Part shown: in pieces, positions 57,069 through 64,000 of the stretch
Layout: the number at the start of each line of letters is the position of its first letter
Numbering within the stretch: position 1 is the first letter of the stretch
Source: Staphylococcus cohnii subsp. cohnii
Lineage (GTDB): Bacteria > Bacillota > Bacilli > Staphylococcales > Staphylococcaceae
NCBI RefSeq assembly: GCF_002902365.1
Contig: NZ_PPQC01000009.1
Location: forward strand, 62,001 to 126,000
Direction: 5' to 3'
DNA: 64,000 nucleotides
The notes under the pieces: model-generated
Databases searched by the model: none
What the model saw: the letters and a program-made list of their open reading frames with translations, nothing else
What the model was told of the DNA's origin: nothing
Position numbers and translations under genes: made by a program

Positions 57069-58547
57069 TTAATTAATCTTTAAGTTTTTAGTTATTTCTT
57101 TATTAATTTGAGTGTATAGAGCTTCATTTTCCGATAATTTCATACCGAATGAAGGCACTATTTCTTTAACTTTTTCTTCCCAATTGTTAAATTCTTGTTT
57201 ATAACAACGTTGAAGTACATCTAACATGATGTCAACAGCAGTTGAAGCACCTGGAGAGGCACCTAACAATGCTGCTAAAGAACCATCTTCGGAAGTAATG
57301 ACTTCTGTACCAAATTGTAACGTGCCTTTTCCTTTATCTGTATCTTTAATGACTTGTACACGTTGTCCAGCAACCACAATTTCCCAGTTTTCGCTTTTTG
57401 CATTTGGCACAAATTGACGTAAATCTTCCATTCTCTCTTCATTTGATAATGTGAGTTGAGAAATTAAATATTTAGTTAAGTTCATTTCTTTAATTCCTGC
57501 CGATAGCATTGTAATAAGGTTGTTTGGTTTCACTGATTTTATTAAATCCATATTTGAACCAGTCTTTAAAAATTTAGGTGAAAAACCAGCAAATGGCCCA
57601 AACAATAATGTACGTTTGCCATCAATATAGCGTGTATCTAAATGTGGTACTGACATTGGCGGCGCACCAACAGCTGCTTTTCCATAAACTTTAGCAAGAT
57701 GTTTTGATGTGATAGCCTCATCTCTACATACTAAGAACAGACCACTTACTGGGAATCCACCAATATGTTTAGATTCCTTGATACCTGTTTTTTGTAATAA
57801 AGGTAAACTAGCACCACCGGCACCAATAAACACAAAATCACTTTCCACTATTGTCACTTCATCCGTTTTCAAATCTTTCACTTTAACTTCCCAAGTGCCA
57901 TCCTTACGTTGACTTAGGTTTTCTACTTCATGTTCGTAATTAAGTTCTACATGTTTATCTTCTAAATTTGAAAATAATTTTTTTGTTAACGCACTAAAAT
58001 TCACATCTGTCCCCGTTTTATCATATGTAATAGCCATTGGTATATTGGATGTACGCCCTTCCATAATCAACGGTGCCCATTCAGAAATTTGCGCTTTGTC
58101 ATCTGTAATTTCCATATTACTAAATAAAATATTTTTATTTAATCTTTCTACACGTCTTCTTAAAAAATCTACATTGCGTACACCCTGTACAAAACTCATA
58201 TGCGGCACAGGCTTAATAAAGGCTTCAGGTTTTGATAATTGACCTTGCTTAACAAGATAATTCCAAAATTGCTTTGTAATTTGAAACTGTTCATTAATTT
58301 TAACAGCTTTAGAAATATCGATTGATCCATCTTTGTTTTCGTTTGTATAATTTAATTCGCATAATGCAGAATGCCCTGTTCCTGCATTATTCCACGCATT
58401 TGAACTTTCTTCTGCTGGTGTAGATAATCTTTCAAACATTTTAATATCTTTCTCAGGTGCAAGTTCTTTTAATAACGTTCCTAGTGTTGCGCTCATGATA
58501 CCGCCGCCAATTAATATGACATCTATTTTGCTATGTTGTTTACTCAT
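57069..58547 (-). CDS. mqo: malate:quinone oxidoreductase
   Basis: FAD-dependent peripheral membrane enzyme that oxidises malate to oxaloacetate and passes electrons to menaquinone. From the ATG at 58547 (MSKQHSK, after AAAAGGGGGAC) the protein has 492 residues. Features are the FAD-binding [56 protein letters not shown] and [17 protein letters not shown]. The in-frame extension to 58616 has no ribosome site. S. aureus has two mqo genes; this location next to lctP matches the first. Single gene. Confidence 0.94.
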   Translation of the reverse strand: MSKQHSKIDVILIGGGIMSATLGTLLKELAPEKDIKMFERLSTPAEESSNAWNNAGTGHSALCELNYTNENKDGSIDISKAVKINEQFQITKQFWNYLVKQGQLSKPEAFIKPVPHMSFVQGVRNVDFLRRRVERLNKNILFSNMEITDDKAQISEWAPLIMEGRTSNIPMAITYDKTGTDVNFSALTKKLFSNLEDKHVELNYEHEVENLSQRKDGTWEVKVKDLKTDEVTIVESDFVFIGAGGASLPLLQKTGIKESKHIGGFPVSGLFLVCRDEAITSKHLAKVYGKAAVGAPPMSVPHLDTRYIDGKRTLLFGPFAGFSPKFLKTGSNMDLIKSVKPNNLITMLSAGIKEMNLTKYLISQLTLSNEERMEDLRQFVPNAKSENWEIVVAGQRVQVIKDTDKGKGTLQFGTEVITSEDGSLAALLGASPGASTAVDIMLDVLQRCYKQEFNNWEEKVKEIVPSFGMKLSENEALYTQINKEITKNLKIN

Positions 58548-58940
58548 AACAAACACAGTCCCCCTTTTATATATGTTTATAGACACGTTATCTTTATCTA
58601 GGAAAATCACAGCCATGATAAAGCGTTTTCTATAGTGAATAATTTAAATCTTAATCTACTATAATTATACTAAATGTTAAAAAAATAGCAGAATCTTTTG
58701 TCACACTTCTAATTATATACGTTATTGTCCTATGAAAAAAGGGCTTTCAGTAATTCTACTCAAATTATGTTAATACCTGTTAACTATAATAGCTATGAGA
58801 CGACTTAAATTGCAATTAACATTAGACACTTAAAATTAAATTACATTGTGTCACACATAACATTCATTACTTTATTACTCTCTTAAATTTCATGCTATAA
58901 TAAATTTTAATTTAATTCTTATACTTTTGGAGGTATTCCA
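58548..58940. other. 393-base divergent promoter region, mqo and glycosyltransferase
   Basis: A+T-rich. A minus-strand TATAAT at 58669-58664 may serve mqo, and an extended -10 TGCTATAAT (58893-58901) may serve the glycosyltransferase gene. No open frame or repeat is evident. Confidence 0.45.
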
Positions 58941-60092
58941 ATGAAATCTATCACTTTTTTTACGCATAATGTTTATGCTATGGGTGGTACTGTTAAATCT
59001 ATTTCTCAATTAGCTAATGTTTTAGCCGAAAAAGGTCATAAGGTTGAAATCATTTCCGTTTTCAAGGGGGCTTCTAAACCTTATTTCAAACTACATAAAT
59101 CTATTAAAGTTCGTGCTTTAACAGACTATCAGTTACATTTTTTAAATATTAAAGCTATATTTTTTAATAGAATCCGCAAATACACTCCGTTTTCTAGACC
59201 AAAATTAATTTCACAATATGAACCAGGTCTTTATCAGTTTTCACGTTATATAGAAAAGAAAATGATTCAAGCAATACGCAATGTTTCCACTGATATGCTC
59301 ATTGGTACACGTGCGAGTTTTAATATATTAATTGCTCACTATGGTCCACAAAATGTAGAGAAAATAGGTATGGAACATATGAATTTTGAAGCACATAACG
59401 ATGCCCTACAACAAGAAATCTTAGATGCTTATCAATATTTAGACAAAATAACCACACTAACAGAAAGTGATAAAAGTAAATATGAATCTATTGTTCAAAC
59501 TCCTGTTTATGTCATACCCAACATTTTAAATGAGCCCCGTCTCTCAATATCAAAAGAAAAAATCATTACTGCCGCAGGACGACTAGAATACGAAAAAGGA
59601 TTCGACCTATTAATTCAAAGTATCATACCTATTCAACAAGAAGTCAGACGTTTTAAATATCAAATACACATCTATGGTGACGGAAAAGAGCATGAGCTTT
59701 TACAACAATTAGTCATAGAGCACCAACTAGCAGATATCGTAAAACTTTATGGTTCAACTCAGCAATTAAACGAAAAATTAGCTAAAAGTGATATTACAGT
59801 CGTCCCTTCTCGTAATGAAGGGTTCGGAATGGTAATTTTAGAAGCTATGAATCAAGGTAATGTCGTGGTTAGTTTTGATGGTAATGCAGGACCAGACGCT
59901 CTGATACAAAATAACGTCAATGGATACCTCGTATCGCACGGAAATGTAAAAGATCTTTCTAATAAACTACTCAGACTTATCAATCAGGAATTTAATAAAC
60001 AATCCATCATAGAAAATGGGTATCAAACCGTCCAATTATTTTCATCAGATTCAGTCTACCATTACTTTCAAATGATGATTGCATCGAAATAA
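58941..60092 (+). CDS. GT4-family glycosyltransferase, probably envelope polymer
   Basis: A 383-residue GT-B fold glycosyltransferase. The N-terminal domain opens YAMGGTVKSISQLANVLAEKGH, with the Gly-rich loop for acceptor binding. The C-terminal nucleotide-sugar domain has ITAAGRLEYEKGFDLLI and the EX7E motif EGFGMVILEAMNQG. It resembles poly(glycerol-phosphate) glucosyltransferases of the TagE type, so glycosylation of a teichoic acid is plausible. A TagB/TagF-like gene lies 2 kb away beyond lctP on the same strand. Ribosome site TTGGAGGTA. Ends in a short, strong terminator. Confidence 0.82.
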   Translation: MKSITFFTHNVYAMGGTVKSISQLANVLAEKGHKVEIISVFKGASKPYFKLHKSIKVRALTDYQLHFLNIKAIFFNRIRKYTPFSRPKLISQYEPGLYQFSRYIEKKMIQAIRNVSTDMLIGTRASFNILIAHYGPQNVEKIGMEHMNFEAHNDALQQEILDAYQYLDKITTLTESDKSKYESIVQTPVYVIPNILNEPRLSISKEKIITAAGRLEYEKGFDLLIQSIIPIQQEVRRFKYQIHIYGDGKEHELLQQLVIEHQLADIVKLYGSTQQLNEKLAKSDITVVPSRNEGFGMVILEAMNQGNVVVSFDGNAGPDALIQNNVNGYLVSHGNVKDLSNKLLRLINQEFNKQSIIENGYQTVQLFSSDSVYHYFQMMIASK

Positions 60093-60093
60093 A

Positions 60094-60119
60094 AAAAGAA
60101 GCCAAACGGCTTCTTTTTT
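60094..60119 (+). terminator. terminator of the glycosyltransferase gene
   Basis: AAAAAGAAGCC-AAAC-GGCTTCTTTTT is a compact hairpin with A run before and T run after, usable from both sides. Confidence 0.92.
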
Positions 60120-60214
60120 ATTTCGATCTTTATATTTTATTACAATAAACCTAATCATCTGTAATATGCCATAATCACAGGCATCTTACTAACAACCATA
60201 ACCACGATGATGCT

Positions 60215-61819
60215 TTAATGAATGATAAAGTTCAACATGAAAGTCCATAAACATATAAAGATAATAAATGCAAAACTATAGCGTAACGTCATTTTTAATA
60301 ACTCTGATTCTTTACCTACTTGTTGTACAGATGCAGTTGCAATCGCAATGGATTGTGGTGAAATTAATTTCGCTGCTACACCACCTACTGTATTTGCAGA
60401 TACAAGCAATGCACCGCTTGTACCAATATTATTAGCTACCGCTGACTGTATCGGAGCAAATAGTGTATTATTATTTGTCACAGAACCAGTTAAAAATACG
60501 CCAATCCAACCTAAGATAGGTGACAATAGCGGGAAGATTGATCCTGCTTTAGCAATACCTTCACCTAAAGCATTACTTAAACCTGCATAAGTCATCAATT
60601 TAGAAATAATTAAAATAATACAAATTGTAATAATAGGTAACCATAATTCTTTAAAAGTTAATTTTAATAAGCGTGTTGCATCAAGCATGTTCACTTGTTT
60701 TGACATTAATATAGTTATTAAAATTACTAATAAAATCGCTGTACCAGTTTGTCCAATGATATTGAGTGGTAATGTAATTGCTTTGTCAGCAATGTCACTA
60801 TACGTACCTGGTAGTTGAATATTAAATACTAATGCGCTCAACGCACCATTAGGTGAGAACAACGCTTTAAATTGTGGTGCACTCCAAATCATAACTAATG
60901 CTGTTAAAATCACAAATGGACTCCATGCATATATTAAAGTTTTAAAATTATGTTTTACAATAGACTTAGGTTCTCCACTATCTTTCAACCTAAATATATT
61001 TTTAGGCTGATGTTTTTTAGAATATAAGGCTAACGCTAACATTGATACTAACGGTGGGATAATATCAGCTAGTTCTGGTCCAATAAACACCGTAATCAAA
61101 GCTTGTAATATCGTAAAAGTTCCACCAACAATAAGGATTGCTGGTAACGTTTCTTTAATACCTTTAAAACCGTCAATAATCCATACTAATAAAAATGGGA
61201 TAAACATATTCATAATCGATAAAGTTAAAGCAGACATTTGAGAAACCGCAAATCCTGTAACATCACTTGGTAAACCAAGTGTATCAATCACTGTTACAGG
61301 CAAGCCAATTGCTCCAAATGCACCAGCTGAAGCATTAGCAATTAAACATAACATTGCAGCTTCTAAAGGTTTAAAGCCTAATTGAGTTAATAACAAGGCA
61401 CATATGGCAATCGGCACACCAAAACCTGCTGCACCTTCTAAAAATCCATTAAACGCAAAACCTATGAGCAATAATTGAATACGATGATCTTGCGATACAC
61501 TCGCAATACTATCTTGAATCTTATCAAATTGCCCAGTTTCATTTGTAACCTTATATAACAGCACTGCCATAATCACAATATAACCAATTGGAATGATGCC
61601 TTGGAAAAATCCTTCAATTGATGCACCTGTTGCGATATTCATAGGCAATTTGAATATCGTTATTGCAAGTATCAATGTAACTACTAATGTCGTAATTGAA
61701 GCATATATCCCTTTCATTTTGAAAATGGTTAAGCATAATAAAAATAAAATGATAGGGATAGCGGCTACAATACTGGATAATAATACATTGTTAAAGGGGT
61801 TAATACTTTCTACAAACAT
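60215..61819 (-). CDS. lctP: L-lactate permease
   Basis: Membrane lactate:H+ symporter of the LctP family, 534 residues and about thirteen to fourteen spans. Family blocks are FFQGIIPIGYIVIMAVLLYKVT, GFLEGAAGFGVPIAICALLL, ANASAGAFGAIGLPV and GSVTNNNTLFAPIQSAVA. The ATG at 61819 follows AGGAAGTGAG. A Rex box directly behind its -10 links it to NADH level, so lactate traffic rises when respiration is limited. mqo lies nearby as in S. aureus. Single gene. Confidence 0.95.
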   Translation of the reverse strand: MFVESINPFNNVLLSSIVAAIPIILFLLCLTIFKMKGIYASITTLVVTLILAITIFKLPMNIATGASIEGFFQGIIPIGYIVIMAVLLYKVTNETGQFDKIQDSIASVSQDHRIQLLLIGFAFNGFLEGAAGFGVPIAICALLLTQLGFKPLEAAMLCLIANASAGAFGAIGLPVTVIDTLGLPSDVTGFAVSQMSALTLSIMNMFIPFLLVWIIDGFKGIKETLPAILIVGGTFTILQALITVFIGPELADIIPPLVSMLALALYSKKHQPKNIFRLKDSGEPKSIVKHNFKTLIYAWSPFVILTALVMIWSAPQFKALFSPNGALSALVFNIQLPGTYSDIADKAITLPLNIIGQTGTAILLVILITILMSKQVNMLDATRLLKLTFKELWLPIITICIILIISKLMTYAGLSNALGEGIAKAGSIFPLLSPILGWIGVFLTGSVTNNNTLFAPIQSAVANNIGTSGALLVSANTVGGVAAKLISPQSIAIATASVQQVGKESELLKMTLRYSFAFIIFICLWTFMLNFIIH

Positions 61820-61862
61820 TTATACTCACTTCCTATACTTAAATTAATTAATCATCTTCCTT

Positions 61863-61880
61863 TTGTGAATTATTTCACAT
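61863..61880. promoter_or_regulatory. Rex operator upstream of lctP
   Basis: TTGTGAATTATTTCACAT matches the Rex consensus TTGTGAANNNNTTCACAA at all but one fixed base. The minus-strand -10 TATAAT (61888-61883) lies just before it, so the box covers the start point of lctP. Confidence 0.8.
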
Positions 61881-62093
61881 AAATTATAACATTTCCTTTA
61901 AGTAAAATACAATAATTTCCAAAAAATTAATAGCCTAAAATTAAAGTTTTTTATTTTTCTAATAAATTCCAATTGAATATACATCATCTCAAACGCAATT
62001 CTTCAATCCTAATATGAATATTGAAGTTTCTTTTATCTATGACGTATTAAATGATAAAATAAGGATAATAATATTTAAATCGAGGGATTATAA

Positions 62094-63797
62094 ATGATAA
62101 AGCAAATAGAAGTTTCAACGTGGGACCTTTTCGTAAAGGACCTTGAGAAAGCTACAGCACAAGGATATACTCACTTTGTATATATAGATCAAAATAGTGA
62201 AATTTATCAATCGATGTTAGACGCAGTTACACTAAAACCGGTCACTATCGTTGCAGATTATACAATCAATCAACAATATTTAAATGATTGCCGATATTTT
62301 GGTAAAGCCGAAATCACTTTTAATGATTGGATGGATAATCTAAATCATTTTCCAAATATTATTTTCCATATAGAAACCACTCAAAAAATAATAAACAATT
62401 ATACTATTAATAATATATTTGACTTAGCATTATTATCACTTTTGCAAGATGATGTCGTAACAGATAGCCATGTCGTTTTCAATTTCAAACATGCTTTTAC
62501 AACCAGTAGTGCTATATGGGATTACATTCAAGCATTCACGCCATTAAACACTACTAAATTCAATTTAAACAAATTAGCCTTTGAACATAAACACTCGATA
62601 CCATTTAAAAATAGTGAAACACTAGCGCCTAATCATGATGACATTCGATTTACAGATAAAGTGCTTAAAAATACTAAATTCAAACTTCCACATTGGATTT
62701 ATACTTTAGTTCATCGTCATTACGAAAAAAAACATTATGAAAGCAGTTATATTTATAAGAAAGATAAATCGAAAGTTAAAAATCATATCGTCTTTTTAGG
62801 TTTTGATTATGGATTTCGAGGTAATTCTCGCTATTTATTTAATCATTTTGCAAAGTACTTTTCTAAATTACCTATATTTTTTATAACGAATGATGTAAAT
62901 GGCCCTAATTTTATCGATCCAAATGACGCGAAATCAAAAAATCTAATAGAAACAGCAAGTGTGGTTATTTTAGAAAACGATATCCCTGATGATATCAAAC
63001 CAAATGGTACAATTATACAACTCTGGCATGGCACACCTATTAAAAAACTATTTTTAGATAGTCATGAACCTAATGAGAATCTCAATATCTATAATTATCG
63101 TGCACGCAAATATAATAAATGGTTGCAACAAGATTACTTCATCAGTGATTCCGGAGCCATTATGGAACATTTCAAGTCTGCGTTTCCCCAACAACACACA
63201 CACTTATTAAATTGTGGGTATCCGAGAATTAGATATCTGTTAGATAAACAATCTGATCAACCATATATCTCATTTATAAAGAAAGAATTAAAACTAGATC
63301 CTCAAAAACAAACATTACTTTATGTTCCTACATGGAAAGCAGCAAATGAAGCAACCGATTTGTTACCAATGAGTGATGGCTTATTGAATAAATATAATGT
63401 TATCTTTAAAGGACATATCAACGATCAATCTAACTATATACCTGAAAATGCTATCATTGCGCCATCACATATTGAAGTTCAAGATTTATTGTTAGTTTCA
63501 GATACAGTATTAACAGACTATTCTTCACTTATTTTTGATGCACTTACGATTGATAAAACTGTCTGCCAATATACGCCTGACCATGAAAAATATGTGAGTG
63601 AACGCGGTGTTTATGAAGATGTTATGCATTCTCTTTCTACAGTCAGATATAGTGATTCAAAAGCGCTCTTAAATGATTTAATCAGTCACCAAATGAAAGA
63701 TATACATGCTAATCCGTTTATAAATAAAGACAACCATGCCTTTGAAACGATTTCACATATTATTCAAAAGTCGATTAATTCCAATAAATTAAACTAA
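62094..63797 (+). CDS. CDP-glycerol glycerophosphotransferase-like (TagB/TagF family) protein
   Basis: A 567-residue protein. Residues 1-215 are an N-terminal domain of unknown role, rich in His, Asn and Asp. Residues 225-560 form a teichoic acid glycerophosphotransferase domain: GFRGNSRYLF, the catalytic histidine in QLWHGTPIKKL, LLYVPTWKAAN, FKGHIN, and the active-site TDYSSLIFD. It would add glycerol- or ribitol-phosphate units from a CDP donor on the inner membrane face. No CDP-glycerol synthase gene is in the window. Together with the GT4 gene upstream it suggests a side polymer or modification. Ribosome site CGAGGGAT. Confidence 0.84.
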   Translation: MIKQIEVSTWDLFVKDLEKATAQGYTHFVYIDQNSEIYQSMLDAVTLKPVTIVADYTINQQYLNDCRYFGKAEITFNDWMDNLNHFPNIIFHIETTQKIINNYTINNIFDLALLSLLQDDVVTDSHVVFNFKHAFTTSSAIWDYIQAFTPLNTTKFNLNKLAFEHKHSIPFKNSETLAPNHDDIRFTDKVLKNTKFKLPHWIYTLVHRHYEKKHYESSYIYKKDKSKVKNHIVFLGFDYGFRGNSRYLFNHFAKYFSKLPIFFITNDVNGPNFIDPNDAKSKNLIETASVVILENDIPDDIKPNGTIIQLWHGTPIKKLFLDSHEPNENLNIYNYRARKYNKWLQQDYFISDSGAIMEHFKSAFPQQHTHLLNCGYPRIRYLLDKQSDQPYISFIKKELKLDPQKQTLLYVPTWKAANEATDLLPMSDGLLNKYNVIFKGHINDQSNYIPENAIIAPSHIEVQDLLLVSDTVLTDYSSLIFDALTIDKTVCQYTPDHEKYVSERGVYEDVMHSLSTVRYSDSKALLNDLISHQMKDIHANPFINKDNHAFETISHIIQKSINSNKLN

Positions 63798-63950
63798 TCA
63801 TCACATATACAACCAACAATTTGTTATTCTAATTTAAAATTCAAAGTTTAAATTATGAATATTGGCTTTGGTGCTTTTATTTAAATATAAAATGCATTTA
63901 AAGGAATCATACTCGAACGATTCGCACATAAAGAAAATTTTACCAAATTA

Positions 63951-63997
63951 AAAAGTGGCAAGTTAGAAGTTAATGCTTTCTACTTGCCACTTTTTTA
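63951..63997. terminator. hairpin near the right window edge
   Basis: AAAAGTGGCAAGT and ACTTGCCACTTTT pair around a 17-base loop, with T run on the plus strand and A run before. It lies about 150 bases past the TagB/TagF-like gene and may be shared with a convergent gene outside the window. Confidence 0.85.
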
Positions 63998-64000
63998 TAA

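Overview
The window is an A+T-rich chromosome segment of a Staphylococcus species. The evidence is a long run of genes in the same order as one arm of the S. aureus chromosome (glvC/RpiR, hutI-hutU-LysR-hutG, lyrA/spdC, rpiA, fni, emrAB-type pump, tcaB-tcaA-tcaR, hrtAB/hssRS, mqo, lctP). Other staphylococcal traits are strong AAGGAGG-type ribosome sites, frequent TTG starts, a Rex box and an S-box. The protein sequences differ clearly from S. aureus as I remember it, and extra genes sit between the shared ones (SulP and YjiH transporters near hut, two wall-polymer-type transferases around lctP). I infer a coagulase-negative species but cannot name it. No rRNA, tRNA, phage, IS element or CRISPR array was seen.

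Layout. 1-7.4 kb: truncated alkaline phosphatase, amino-acid permease, Rex-controlled formate/nitrite channel, small membrane proteins, HAD phosphatase, BASS transporter, and an unknown protein that looks like two ferredoxin-like repeats. 7.5-8.14 kb: a non-coding tandem array of a roughly 250-bp unit, each ending in the same long hairpin, closed by a strong plus-strand terminator. This is the most unusual element in the window. 8.2-10.8 kb: PTS EIICB and a divergent RpiR regulator with a catabolite site and an operator between them. 10.8-17.2 kb: AHSA1 protein, S-box-controlled NhaC-type (MetT-like) transporter, flavin-reductase-like protein, SDR, M20 hydrolase, SulP transporter. 17.3-23.6 kb: histidine utilisation. 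23.7-30.7 kb: lyrA, rpiA, MOSC protein, galM, ABC exporter. 30.9-37.4 kb: ribulokinase lacking a normal start, DUF805 protein, mpg, second NhaC, and a PadR/HAAS/DUF4097 operon. 37.7-44.1 kb: gltS, fni, corA, thioesterase, an alpha/beta hydrolase that has lost catalytic residues, and membrane proteins. 44.5-52.8 kb: emrAB-type efflux with TetR, tcaBAR, YdcF-like protein. 52.9-56.9 kb: haem-stress system hrtAB/hssRS with its direct-repeat operator. 57-63.8 kb: mqo, GT4 glycosyltransferase, Rex-controlled lctP, TagB/TagF-like transferase.

How the genes work together. Redox and overflow metabolism are tied by Rex boxes before the formate channel and the lactate permease, with malate:quinone oxidoreductase nearby. 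The hut genes take histidine to glutamate and formamide, and YjiH is a candidate importer. Envelope defence is prominent: lyrA, tcaA, hrtAB, two MFS pumps, the PadR/DUF4097 operon and the teichoic-acid-type transferases. Most transcription units end in clear hairpins, many of them bidirectional between convergent genes.
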